64,000 nucleotides of DNA, from positions 15,330,112 to 15,394,111 of the forward strand of contig CM028378.1 of the NCBI GenBank assembly GCA_013146195.2. The letters are read 5' to 3'. A program made the position numbers and the translations under genes. Shown in pieces: positions 1 through 11,629 of the stretch. Below the pieces are notes generated by a model. It was given only the letters and a program-made list of their open reading frames with translations. It was not told the DNA's origin and made no database searches. The stretch comes from Codonopsis lanceolata (lineage: Eukaryota > Streptophyta > Magnoliopsida > Asterales > Campanulaceae). Numbering within the stretch: the stretch's first letter is position 1; every line of letters starts with the position of its first letter.

Positions 1-1400
1 AGAATTTGCAGCCATGTGGAAGAAGAAAGTTGCCCAAACGCTAAACAAAACTGATCCATCTGAATCAGCCCAATTGTTTATAAAAAAACCTCCAGCCAAT
101 TTATCTTGAACGAGGCATCTTCCCTACGTTGATTTCAATGCCATTATTGAAATAGAAATCACATTGATGAAGAAATACGTAGTGGGTCCCTAGAAATCGA
201 TACACCTCAAAGTTCATTTTGTTACTCTGAATTGGAGGAAAAATCTACGGAAGAAGTCAATGTTATTGAAAGAATCCCGATTAATAAGTACAGTAATGTG
301 CCATGGTAATATGGGACAGATAAGTATGCCAATACATTGAGGGAAGCGAGGGTACTAATGAAGCTTCATAGGACCTTATAAAGGAAATGTAAGGGATTAC
401 GATGAATTATATTCCCAATGTCCCTAATATTGTTTAATTTAAGCACAAGGTGTCCCGAAACCAATGGAGAATTACAAACCTTCAAAATAGCTATCGGACA
501 CATGGAACCACCCTCGCATTGCGAGTATCATCGTAGCGATGGCCACCCCACCGACAAGTGTTATATGCTCAAAAGTTCCATCCAAGATCTTATTGATGGC
601 CAGGTCATTGAGAAGCCACATCCCTAAATCAAGATAATCAAATCACCAACCAGACTAGTTTAAGAAAAATAATGCTACTCGTCATCCCTCCATCCGTTGA
701 GAAAGAAAAGTTTTATGCCAAAAGTAGCATGTTGAATGCTGATCGAGTATCGCCTAAGAAAAACTTGAATGAGGGCGAACGTCAAGACAAGAAATCGTTG
801 ATCACTGGAAGCAAAGGAAAGCCTTTGAGACTCATCGAACCCTAGAATACCCTTTGTATACGCCTTCAAAAACCCTTTTACCTTTGAAATCTCCTCTGCC
901 AAATAAAATCATCAAGAAACAACTTTATTTCAACATAGCCGGGCTTTGAGATTTTTCCATACATATCTTTTCTTTTCAATTCGCTTCACCTATTTCCGAG
1001 TACCCTTGATAGGTTTTCTTCTCAAGGATGATAAATTGACTCACTTAAAAACACTAAATCTATATGAGTTGATAATGAGTCATCCGTAAGATATGGACCC
1101 ATAAACTATTAAGAACGCATGAAATCCCAAGCGTGCAAGATGTATTGACTTGAATCACCTTCGACCCATTGCGGCCGGTGTTAGTAGTCGCATCGGGCTT
1201 CCTACCATAGCACCAAAAACCCTCCAAAGAACCTAAAACCCTTTTTAGTCCACCATATGCCAAAATCCCTACCAAAATTAAGACCTTCTAAAAATCCCTC
1301 ACCAATCAATTATCCGCATGATCCAGCCTTCCCAAAAATCGGGTTGTATCACCTTTTTATCCACCAAGAATGATTATTCCTTTTCCAAAAAAAGATAGAT
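1..1400 (+). mobile_element. Ty3/Gypsy gag-region fragment, copy 1 of a 1.4-kb duplication
   Basis: Nearly the same sequence as 8542-9970 over its whole length, cut by the window start and by the N gap. It encodes the same broken gag stretch; a zinc-knuckle-like piece (CEYHR..GHPTDKCYMLK) is readable at about 520-580 and a short open frame covers 418-627. Compared with the second copy it carries many small clustered replacements, mostly where the other copy has CAG or CTG. No intact gene. Identification as Gypsy gag rests on the fuller copy downstream. Confidence 0.7.
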
Positions 1401-1500
1401 NNNNNNNNNNNNNNNNNNNNNNNNNNNNNNNNNNNNNNNNNNNNNNNNNNNNNNNNNNNNNNNNNNNNNNNNNNNNNNNNNNNNNNNNNNNNNNNNNNNN
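1401..1500. other. Assembly gap of exactly 100 N
   Basis: One hundred consecutive N, the conventional size for a gap of unknown length. The left edge ends inside the duplicated 1.4-kb block and the right edge starts inside an unrelated minus-strand Gypsy element, so the true distance and order across it are not established. Confidence 0.99.
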
Positions 1501-1586
1501 TCGGCCAAAGTCGGCCATACTAGCATCCGCCTCAAAAGATGGAGGCTTCATTTTAAGAATCTCTAACACAAAGATTATTCCGTGCC

Positions 1587-1821
1587 CTAGCACAGGTTAA
1601 CTGCCGCAAGTGGCGACAATTCCTCGCCTCCTGCCTGTGGCTGGAGTAAGACTACCCCGCTAAGCCGGGCCATCTCGGTCATAAACGTCATGCGGCGATA
1701 CAAATCCGCCATTTGAGCATTCATGCCCCGGGTTCGGTGGTGGAGGAGGCAGCTTGGGTTCCTCGGGGAACTCTCGGGTCGGCACACCTCGGCCTACACG
1801 GTCGGCTCTAGGGTTCACCAT
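1587..1821 (-). pseudogene. N-terminal gag fragment of a Ty3/Gypsy element, frameshifted
   Basis: Minus-strand reading from the ATG at 1819-1821 gives a Pro-rich N-terminus (VNPRADRVGRG, then PPPPPNPG). A coiled-coil-like stretch (NAQMADLYRRMTFMTEMARL) continues in another frame, so at least one frameshift lies near 1720. A primer-binding-like site lies about 100 bp upstream of this start, which is the arrangement expected for gag. The coding region is cut off towards lower coordinates by the N gap. Assignment to Gypsy is by style and context; no diagnostic gag motif is present in this short piece. Confidence 0.5.
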
Positions 1822-1921
1822 CAAGCACCTATAAGAATTCACTCGGCGTTAGAACAATCACACCAAGAAACAACCCACCTAGGCCATGGAACCTATCGGC
1901 CGATAGCTAACTAAAAAACAA

Positions 1922-1932
1922 GCTCGATACCA
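1922..1932 (-). promoter_or_regulatory. Candidate primer-binding site (initiator tRNA-Met type)
   Basis: On the minus strand the sequence reads TGGTATCGAGC, one substitution and one missing base away from the usual plant TGGTATCAGAGC site complementary to initiator tRNA-Met. It sits between the LTR-like region at higher coordinates and the gag fragment at 1821 and below, as expected for a minus-strand element. Confidence 0.45.
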
Positions 1933-3339
1933 AGCGTGGCGACCGGCCCAGGATGAGAGATGGGACCCGCCAATAAGGGGGAAACAAGTAGGCAATTAAA
2001 CATGCAAGGACTTAATTTTTAAAAACGACGTGGCCTTAACATTAGAGGCGTGCACGCCTCGGCACCAAAGGGCGGTATTTTTAAAACTTTTAAAACGATA
2101 TAACAGTTAAACAATTTAAACCAAGTCATCGGCGACACTACATGCGGAACCCAAGCTAACGTTTATAAACAAGTACTAAATAAGAGCTAATAGGATGCTC
2201 GGCGGAAGACTTATACAAGTGGGATAATAACAAGTTAACAAAGCTCGAAGCTTACACAATGCCGGCACAAAAGTACTACAAGTGATATAACTACTAGCTA
2301 ACAAGAGTTACACAAGCAAGTTTTATACAAATACCCAAGCATAGTCTAATTGACTTGCTTTAACCCGTCGTCCTTACAAAAATGAACAAGAGGAAGAGGA
2401 CATCTAAACCACCTCTTCAATCGACTGACGAACAGGAGTACAAAGCACGAACACCCGAGTCAAGAGCGGGGAACCTTCTTGCTAGGATCTAAAAAGGGGG
2501 GAAAGGGTAAGTCATAAAGACTCGTAAGCTATCAATGCATGTCATGGCAATATGCAACATACAAGGCAAGTTATAGTCACATAAGCATAGAGAACATATA
2601 TCCAAGATGCACATTGTTTCACCTAGGTGCGCATAATTAAATCACATAGGATAAGGATATATGAAGAGCCGGGCCGCTACGTAGTTCTGCATACAAGCGT
2701 TATCTTGGCGTGCATGTGTCGGATGCGTGTAGTACATCGACCTTCGGGAATGCTCGGGATAGAACCAATGGTACTCGTATTGATGCAACAAGGGAACTAC
2801 TTCCCACTTTGTGGCCCACGGTGGGCGTGTGTGAACAAGGGCGAGGATGCCGTGGACTCATGCAATGCCAAGTAATGTTTACTTAACAAAAATATCAAGT
2901 AGTGAGCGAGGTCGACAAGAGCGATCTCGTTCATGACAAGTAAATTATTCTCATCAATAACCAAGTAGGATTGAGTTCGACAAGAAGCGAACTCACATGT
3001 CAATAAGTATTCTATAATATGACATTCAAGATCAAGCAAGGCAATCAATTCAAGTTCAAGTCTAGAATTATTATTCTAAGGTAAAAGCGTGATTAGAACG
3101 TCGTAGGGATTGATTGGTGAGCCGGTATTGTTCAATAGCTCGCTAAACTTGACTCCGTTGAGTCGTCTCTAACAATTCATCCAATAGAGTTAGGACGCTA
3201 AATGCATCACAAACCCTTTTCTAAGTTCGCGTACATAATCGGCTAGGTCATTAATCCATTTAACAACCGTAATTAGGAATTGTCATCAATTCAAATTCAA
3301 TGAGCCTTAGAATTATTATTTCAAAGGTGGATATATTGC

Positions 3340-3570
3340 AATGGTCCAAGAACATTAATTATTCGTAGGAGGGTATAGAACACATTTAATTCTACACATA
3401 AGATCCAATTCAACAAGATGAACATTTCATGGCATATGGAACCCTAGAATTCATAGTTTCCAAAAGTCATTAAAATCCAATAGTCCAAGAACATTAGTTG
3501 TTCCTAAGAGGGCATAGAACATATTTAATTCTAGGCATAGGACTAATTTAACAAGATGATCATATTAATC
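3340..3570. repeat. Two direct copies of a 139-bp unit
   Basis: The phrase GTCCAAGAACATTA followed by a gap and AGGGYATAGAACAYATTTAATTCTA occurs at 3344 and again at 3483. The copies have diverged by substitutions. It lies inside the minus-strand LTR-like region. Confidence 0.6.
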
Positions 3571-4135
3571 AAAAATCCCAAAAGACCAATTCATCAATAA
3601 TCATGGCAAGAGCATGGTAGGAGCATGGGATTTACAAGAAGAGGGGGACATGGCATATCTAGCATATATCCTAAGGGGAATCGATAGCTTACCTTACACC
3701 CAAGAAAGAGATGGAAAGAACACAAAGTAATCGGATGGAAATGATCTCCTCGTCGGTAGCTTCACTCCGGTGGTCTCGGTTTGGCAAACGGAGGTCGGGA
3801 GCTCAATCCATGGAGTAGACACACACTAGTCTCACCTTTTCTCTACACACACTATAATGGCAAGAGAGAGAGAAGAGAAATCTGGAAATGGAAGCTAATG
3901 GCTGATCAACAAGAGAGAAGGCTTATAAACCTTGCATGAATTGAGTGGATTTCCACATGTCAAGGGGAGAGGACTCCAATTTCCACTTGTCCAAAGGAGG
4001 TAGCTTGAGGTTAAGGCTAATCCAACTTGATTAGTGTTTAATAGGTAGGATTAGGGTCAACTAAGAAGGGGTTAAAGGGGTCAAAGGTCGGACATAGGAG
4101 AGGAGGGAGAAAATTTCCCGTAGCTGAAGAAGGGC

Positions 4136-4265
4136 TGAGGCGGGCGCCTCAGCATGGCCCATGCGGCCGCCTCAAATGCAGGTTAGTTTCCTGTTTTTCA
4201 TTTGCTCTCAGCTTCTGGGGCGCGCGCCTCACTCGATCCATGCGGGCGCCTCAACTTCTGGGGCT
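4136..4265. repeat. GC-rich island with repeated GCGCCTCA modules
   Basis: A CpG-rich patch in AT-rich surroundings. It contains GGCGGGCGCCTCAGC, GCGGCCGCCTCA, GCGCGCGCCTCA and GCGGGCGCCTCAAC, the last two flanked by copies of CTTCTGGGGC. It opens with an imperfect palindrome, TGAGGCG-GGCGCCTCA. In this LTR context it may be a promoter-proximal CpG cluster; that is an inference. Confidence 0.5.
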
Positions 4266-4887
4266 CCAAAACTTGACTTAAACATGTCCTAAAGGGTCCT
4301 AAACTTGTGGGCAACCATTCTAGGGTCTAACACCACTCAAAACAAGTCCGAAACACACCCGAACAACACCCGGAACAAGGTAGGACAAGGCTCGAATCAT
4401 GCGACGATTGGTTGACGAATCAAACCCGGATCAAACGTCAATGAACTAAGATATCTTGGGCATGGAAAAGGCTTGTTTAACCATGGTTAAGAGTTCAATA
4501 CAAGGCCGGGAACTCAATGAACATATCGCATGACGAAATACGCGCAAAACGGGAGAAGAGGGAAATCGCTAAGGCCAAAACAAGGCAAGAAGGTTTCCAA
4601 ACTTCCAATCAAGCCTACTATGATCAAGGTGAACGTTCTAGGTCATCTATGATGGACAATAGAACTATAACAAGTCTCGGTTGAGTGCTATCATGCTAAG
4701 GCAAACACTCACGGTACAAGGCAAGGCAAGCAATGCAAGGAAGGTATTCAAGCAACTAGGCACATAATACTCTCAAGTGAGTATGACATGAACAATTAGG
4801 AGTATCTAACATGTTAAGGCATAATACAATCATGTTGTTAAGGTACAAGACAAGTAATGCAAGTAATGGGTTTGGGTTCTCACAAGC

Positions 4888-5190
4888 ATATTTTAGCCAA
4901 AAATCTATTTTGAGACCGAAAGGGCGAGTTGGGTGCCTAACACCTTTCCACCTTGTAACTTAGCCTCCAAACCCTTTTTACAAATCTGGTTACATTTGAT
5001 TTTTCTTTGTTTTTCCTTAAAATAAAGATGACGACTCTGTTTTACAACATCTTGAGTCTACAGTGAGGCCAGACATATTCCACGCGCTCTGTACAACGTT
5101 TTTTTCGTTGTTTTTAATTTCGTTTTCCTCTAAACAAGGGAGGATGAAATGCAAAAAACCCGAGCACTCACAAAGGGCGACTGCGAGGAC
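4888..5190 (+). mobile_element. 3' end of a Tat/Ogre-like LTR plus start of its leader (fragment A)
   Basis: Closely matches 15932-16280 and more distantly 14470-14640. It has GAGACCGAAAGGGCGAGTTG, the phrase CTAACACCTTTCC, a T-rich tract, then TGACGACTCTG at 5029, a degraded form of the TGGCGACTC primer site seen at 14617. The leader phrase AACAAGGGAGGATGAAATG follows. Ogre/Tat elements are known to prime from tRNA-Arg with TGGCGACTCC-type sites. Confidence 0.6.
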
Positions 5191-5310
5191 TTTGATTTTA
5201 TTTTTAAAGAAAATATAAACAGTGTTAGACTCATTTTCAAAAAAAAAATTAGAAAAAAAATTTTCTTTTCTTTTTAGCTAAATATGCTTATTATATTTAT
5301 TCAACAGTTT

Positions 5311-5641
5311 AAATAAAGCCCTAGCCCATTTTTTTTGTTGTCCTGCCCAGACTTCTATATATATGTATATGTTTTTTTTAGCTCATTTTTTTTGTATTCA
5401 AATTGCAATTCAAAAACTGCTGCAAGTTTCATTATTTCAAAAAAAAATAAAAAAAATATATATATATATATATATACATATATATTTTTTTTTTTTTTTT
5501 AAGTGAAATAACCGTGAAACTTGCAGCAGTTTTGTTCCGGGTACCGTTGCGAATACAAAAAAAAAATCAACTAAAAAAAACATATACATATATATAGAAG
5601 TCTGGGCAGGACAACAAAAAAAATGGGCTAGGGCTTTATTT
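5311..5641. repeat. 331-bp fold-back (long perfect-ended inverted repeat)
   Basis: The left arm begins AAATAAAGCCCTAGCCCATT at 5311 and its reverse complement ends at 5641. The arms stay paired through TTGTCCTGCCCAGACTTCTA and CTGCTGCAAGTTTC, and again in TTATTTCA (5432-5439) against TGAAATAA (5504-5511). The centre is A/T and (TA)n. There is one asymmetric stretch near 5400 against 5535-5550. No clear target duplication. Candidate fold-back MITE, or a source of hairpin RNA. Confidence 0.8.
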
Positions 5642-6127
5642 TATTATTGCTTTATTTTTGTTTTATCTTGCTATTATTCTGCTTGCTTTATTTATTTCGC
5701 AAAAAAATGTAAATATTATTTCATTCTGTCATTTTATTTTGGGGATTAGGACCAAATTGTAATTAATATGAATAGATAGATTCCCCACGTTTCTTTCTAT
5801 TTCTTGATCTGAATGGTCGTTGCTTGCTCGCCCCGTCCTTTCAAGGATTCAAACTAATCAGTCGAGAAAATCCATAAAGAACAGAAAGACGGGCCATCAG
5901 CTGCTAATTTGCTGCTTTACTTATTGTTTTATATCTGGAAAAAAAAACATTTTACTACTTTTTAGATACCGCATACACGTGCACACACGTAGAAATATTC
6001 CGAACTGCTACCCTACACCATGACCAGCCTACCCCCTTGCATTAGCCAACGTTAAATTGCATATAAATTCTCTGGACACTTCATGGACCGATCGATTTTT
6101 ATATCTCTTAACTATTGACCAATCACT
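5642..6127. other. Intervening DNA with no recognised feature
   Basis: AT-rich sequence between the fold-back and the hAT-like element. A 67-codon open frame at 5820-6023 shows no recognisable domain and is probably chance. Confidence 0.4.
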
Positions 6128-6135
6128 GTTGCAAA

Positions 6136-6696
6136 CAGTGTTCTAAAACTCCCCGCCTAGCTCCGCCTAGGCGCTAGGCCCTTCTCTACCGCCACGACTT
6201 TCTTAGTCGCCGCCTAATCGACCAAGCCAGCGCCTATGCCAAACCTCGCCGACCTTAATTTATTTTTGTAGCTTTGATTTTGTGGCATGCGGTAACCGGA
6301 GAAGGAAGGGGGGCGAACTGGAGAAGGAATGTGGAGTGGTAATGGTGAGGCAGAGAGGGAGGTAATGGGGGGCGAATCGGAGTAATATCTTTTTTGTTTT
6401 TAGTTCTAAACTTGGCTAGATTATTGCTTTGGGGTTGTTGAGAATTGAGATTAATGATAGGTTTGTATATTTTTGTTCATTTTACAAATATAGATAAGTG
6501 TTTGATAAAATGACAAATATAAAAAAAATTAAATTTGTAGTCAATGTGTTTAATATTTGATGTAAATTATCAAAAAAGTGGTAATTATGTCTTAATTATA
6601 GGCCCCGCCTAGGCCCCGATTACGCCCCGACTAGTCCCCTAGGCGCTAGGCGCTAGTGTGCCGCCTAGCGGCCGCCTAACGATTTTTAGAACCTTG
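6136..6696. mobile_element. Non-autonomous hAT-like element with 8-bp target duplication
   Basis: The ends are inverted: CAGTGTTCTAAAA at 6136 and, reading back from 6696, CAAGGTTCTAAAA. Both ends continue into GC-rich CGCCTAGGCGCTAGGC-type repeats (6152-6180 and 6602-6680). Perfect 8-bp copies of GTTGCAAA flank it at 6128-6135 and 6697-6704. Eight-bp duplications and CA...TG ends are typical of the hAT superfamily. The interior is AT-rich and non-coding, so the element would depend on a transposase supplied elsewhere. Confidence 0.85.
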
Positions 6697-6702
6697 GTTG
6701 CA

Positions 6703-6985
<283 letters not shown>

Positions 6986-7343
6986 GAATAAAGATATATG
7001 CACAGAGACTGACCAATAATTTTTATGATATTCAACTTAGACCATTTTGAATGGTGGATCCCGGAAAGAGTATAGGCCCTTCTCCTGAGATCAGTCCGGT
7101 CTTAGGGAGTCGAAAGACATGTGGAATACGAGGTTCTTATACTCTTGAGAAATAATCCACTATTCCAGGAATAGTCCCGAGACTATCAAAACAAAGCGGG
7201 TGTTTGTCCGATCAATTATAGGAAAAATGAATAATAATAAAAAACATTAATAATAAAGGCACACTGTACTCAGAACCCAGAAAGCCTTCAACCAATCCCT
7301 TCTGATACCTCCAACCCTTTTTCCTCATAAACCTGGCTCGAAT

Positions 7344-9180
7344 TTGGAAAGACAGAGCACTCTGGCCGTTGATACTGATACACGCACGGGTCGATTAGAA
7401 AATTTCGGTCGATCGAAAAAAGTCGAATCGCTCAAAAAAACAGGTTTGGGCAGAATGGCATTTGAAAATGAACAGTATACCGTGGGTACAGATATAGGGG
7501 CTCCCAGATACGCTCCAACTCTAGCCATGTAGTAGTGGTTAGATCAAAATTTGGGTGTACAGGTTGATCGCATAATGAGTCAGAAGGCAAATCTCGTACA
7601 AGGTCTAAGGCCCAGTGTTGAGGGAACTACCTTCCCTACAACCCCTCAAGAAGCATCCACGTCTCATGCTCCTCTAAACCCAAACCATCAGCCAAACACT
7701 AACCTACCACCAAACACCAACACCCCAAATCTAAATTTTCCACCAAACCCCTATTACCCAAATTTTAACCTTTTTTCACCATATCCACCATATCCTTTCC
7801 CAAACACCAATATACCTCAGAATCCAAATGATCTCCCACTTCCCATCACCAATTCACTCCAAAATAGCCCATATATGGACACCAGAATCTATACTTAACC
7901 AGGCCAAGTAACGACCTATTTACCCTTCAATGATCCTGGTCGTCAGGCAAAAATTACTAATAACCCACCGAACCCTTCCAACATATACCAAAACTCAGCA
8001 CTTGCAAATAACCCACCTCTTCAAAATCATTACCAAAATCCTTACCAAATACCTCCTCAAAATACATACCAAATACCACAGCAAGAAATAAACCCAGCTA
8101 TCCCCAATCATTCCAACATATACCAAAACCCAGCACCCCCTTCCACCAAAATAGAGGTAGACATGGAAAACCTAAAAATGTCCTAAATAAAGGAGAATTT
8201 TCTACGCAAGCATTAACACTGCAACCTTCAGTCATACTACCTTTAAAGTTCAAAATGTCCAACATAGAAAAATTCAATGGGACTGGATGCCATATCTCTC
8301 ACCTGAAATCTTATTCTACTGGCATGCAGTCAAGAAGGGCTAGTTTCGAAGCTATGGCCTCCAATTTTCACCTTACCTTGATAGGGGCTGTCAAGCAATG
8401 GTTAATGCTAGCAGATAATATCACCATGGGCACTTGGGACTAAATAGCAGAAGAATTTCTAAAGAGGTACAAAGACAATATCACCACTGAAAATAAAAGA
8501 GATCTTGAGGCGTGCACCCAAAAGGAAAATTAAACATTCGCAGAATTTGCAGCCATGTGGAAGAAGAAAGTTGCCCAAACGCTAAACAAAACTGATCCAT
8601 CTGAATCAGCCCAATTGTTTATAAAAAAACCTCCAGCCAATTTATCTTGAACGCATGAGGCATCTTCCCTACGTTGATTTCAATGCCATTATTGAAATAG
8701 GAAATCACATTGATGAAGAAATACGTAGCTGGTCCCTAGAAATCGATACACCTCAAAGTTCATTTTGTTACTCTGAATTGGAGGAAAAATCTACGGAAGA
8801 AGTCAATGTTATTGAAAGAATCCCGATTAATAAGTACAGTAATGTGCCATGGTAATATGGGACAGATAAGTATGCCAATTCTGTTGAGGGAAGCAGTGGT
8901 ACTAACAGAAGCTTCATAGGACCTTATAAAGGAAACAGAAGGGATTACGATGAATTATATTCCCCAATGTCCCTAATATTACAAGGTTTAATGGCACAAG
9001 GTGTCCTGAAACCAATGGAGAATTACAAACCTTCAAAATAGCTATCGGACACATGGAACCACCCTCAGTATTGCGAGTATCATCGTAGCAGTGGCCACCC
9101 CACCGACAAGTGTTATATGCTCAAAAGTTCCATCCAAGATCTTATTGATGGCCAGGTCATTGAGAAGCCACATCCCTAAA
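7344..9180 (+). pseudogene. Gag region of a Tat-like Ty3/Gypsy element, broken
   Basis: Several consecutive frames on the plus strand read as a gag protein but are separated by stops and shifts. In order: an N-terminal part (7344-7530), a linker very rich in Pro, Asn and Tyr (7551-8150), a gag core (about 8255-8600, with FNGTG, AVKQWL, EEFLKRYKD and EFAAMWKKKVAQ), a segment at 8655-8855, and a zinc-knuckle-like end YCEYHRSSGHPTDKCYMLK (about 9070-9125). The core matches the retrotransposon gag fold of Ty3/Gypsy elements. No protease, reverse transcriptase, RNase H or integrase is recognisable between here and the LTR at 13434, so the parent looks gag-only and non-autonomous. Confidence 0.7.
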
Positions 9181-9970
9181 TCAGCATAATCAAATCAGCC
9201 AACCAGGACTAGTTTAAGAAAAATAATGCTACTCTGTCATCCCTCCATCTGCAGAAAAGAAAAGTTTTATGCCAAAAGTAGCATGTTGAACAGTGATCGA
9301 GTATCGCCTAAGAAAAACTTGAATGAGGGCAGAACGTCAGTACAAGAAATCGTTGATCACTCAGGGAAGGACAAGGGAAAGCCTTTGAGACTCATCGAAC
9401 CCTAGAATACCCTTTGTATACGCCTTCAAAAACCCTTTTTACCTTTGAAATCTCCTCTTGCCAAATAAAATCATCAAGAAACAACTTTATTTCAACATAG
9501 CGTCAGTTTTCGTAGATTTTTCCATACATATCTTTTCTTTTCAATTCAGTTCACCTATTTCCGAGTACCCTTGGATAGGTTTTCTTCTCAAGGATGATAA
9601 ATTGACTCACTTAAAAACACCTAAATCTATATGAGTTGATAATGAGTCATCCAGAAGATATGGACCCATAAACTATTAAGAACGCATGAAATCCCAAGCA
9701 GGCAAGATGTATTGACTTGAATCACCTTCGACCCATTGCAGCCGAGCTGTTAGTAGCGTACTGGGCTTCCTACCATAGCACCAAAACCCCTCCAAAGAAC
9801 CTAAAACCCTTTTTTAGTCCACCATATGCCAAAATCCCTACCAAAATTAAGACCTTCTAAAAATCCCCAGCCAATCAATTATCTGCATGATCCAGCTTCC
9901 CAAAAACTGGGGTTGTATCACCTTTTTTATCCACCAAGAATGATTATTCCTTTGTCCCAAAAAGATAGAT
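8542..9970 (+). repeat. Copy 2 of the 1.4-kb duplicated block
   Basis: Aligns end to end with 1-1400. This copy keeps longer coding stretches, for example the continuous reading PQYCEYHRSSGHPTDKC, so it is the better-preserved version. The match ends at AAAGATAGAT, the last ten bases before the N gap in the other copy. Confidence 0.9.
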
Positions 9971-11530
9971 TTCCCCAACTACTATGATAATGCTCCGAAA
10001 AAAAAAAGAAAAAAAAATCTCTAGAGCAAGTCCATCATTTGTTTATCTCCCTTTTACCCAAACTAGTTTGGGGCTTTTCAGGGAAAATTAACACATACAC
10101 CTTTTTAGATGTGGATAAAAAAAAAGACCCACCATACCCAAAAAACCAAAACCATACCCAAAGTCAAAGCCAAAAAGCCTACTACACTCAAAACCAAAAG
10201 CCAATTGTCCATCTAGAACCCACAGCCTGAAAAGCCAACTAATGATCAAATTTCTGATCGCCTTTGTTAAACAGAAACCAATTCCATAAAAAGACCTTCC
10301 AACCAGAAACCTCAAAGTCAATCCATCCCCAAAAGTTTAAACAAAACACCTTGAACCTGTCGCGATCAACAGCTCTGCTTCAATTGGTTATAACGTGATA
10401 TGAGTCGAAGATGGACTCCTTGCTAAAACACACAAAACATCAAAATATGATTACCAAGTAGGGTCCATAACCCACCAAAACCTGGTAATACTCGACAATA
10501 AGGTGAACTCTGAATACCGACTCTCCTTCTTGTTCAGTAGAGTCTGCCTCATATCCGGTGCCTTTGATTTTGTCTTCAGAAAGAAAAAAAAAGAAAAAAA
10601 AAGAGAAAGAGAAAAGTCAACCTAAGGGCTTTCCCTCCATTCGTTTCTGGGGTTATTCTCCAACCATATCCATAAAAATATATCGATCATACTAGGGGCT
10701 TTCTATCTCATCTTGAAAATTTTGTTGATTAAGTCACCTTGGGACTTTTCCCACCGAACTCATGAGTCTTATACATGTAGTCTCCTATCCCATGTTCCCT
10801 GAGCCATGAATTGTTAGTCATAACGGAAGATGCTCTGGCTAGGAAATCTTTAAAAAATCTGAGTCCCACTACAAACAAAGAAAGTTATTCTTGGACTTAG
10901 TATAAAGAGAAGGCATTTTGGAAACACATATCGACCGAGAAAGTTCTGCCTCGGCCTTATTGGGCAAAGACTTCTTAGGATTTGATGACAGGATCACTTA
11001 TTAAGCCTAAAATCTGAATCCAAGATTATCACGCGTTGCGGAGTTGGTACACTACTTCACGATCCCTCATGATTTCTACAAGCTAGGTAGATGGTTTCGG
11101 ATGCATTTTGCCCCTACTTTCCTTTTGATACCAGACTAGTTGCCCATCGGTCTGTCCAAAATACCAAAGGTTCGAAACTCCACTTACAGGGTTGGACTTT
11201 TTGTTTCGCTTTAGCATCATACCAGTTTCCCTAAATCATATCAGATCTTGTGGCTTGACCGCCATGTTATCTCCTCATACGGGCCCGGTTTTTGAAACCC
11301 TCCTTACTTGCTTTGGCAAAAACCATGATATCTTGTTACCAAGTCAAAAGAAGAAAAAAAAAACTGGAGACCTCCATTACCCCACCTGATACCAGAAACC
11401 AAAACATATACATCATACGTCCTATGTATGTGACCGAAGCTTCAAGTAAACCCCAATAGAGCAACAACCTCAGCCTTCGTACCCATCAGTCAAAGAGTAC
11501 GATGTGTTCAAAAAAGATGAATTAATTCTC
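9971..11530 (+). mobile_element. Non-coding interior of the Gypsy-like element
   Basis: Lies between the gag remnant and the palindrome array. Short open frames on both strands show no recognised domain. In an autonomous Tat/Ogre element this interval would hold pol; none is visible. An A-rich patch at 10579-10616 is the only compositional feature. Confidence 0.4.
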
Positions 11531-11629
11531 GCTTAATTTGCAACGAATATCGCAGTCTAAATCAATATTTTTTCTCAAAATGATTCAATTAATATTGTAC
11601 CAGATATATTGTTGTAGTTGTTCTGTTAG

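Larger units (their letters stand above)
1933..4860 (-). mobile_element. LTR-like region of a minus-strand Gypsy element
   Basis: Non-coding DNA of uniform character lying upstream (minus strand) of the primer site and gag fragment. A TATA-like TTTATAAGC is at about 3921-3929 on the minus strand. The outer boundary was not found and no second LTR is in the window, so the extent is approximate. No protein-coding signal was seen; the short open frames in it (for example 2627-2875) look random. Confidence 0.4.

Noticed and set aside
7325..7528. Minus-strand 67-codon frame opposite the gag N-terminus
   Set aside because: It is a shadow of the plus-strand gag frame and has no domain.
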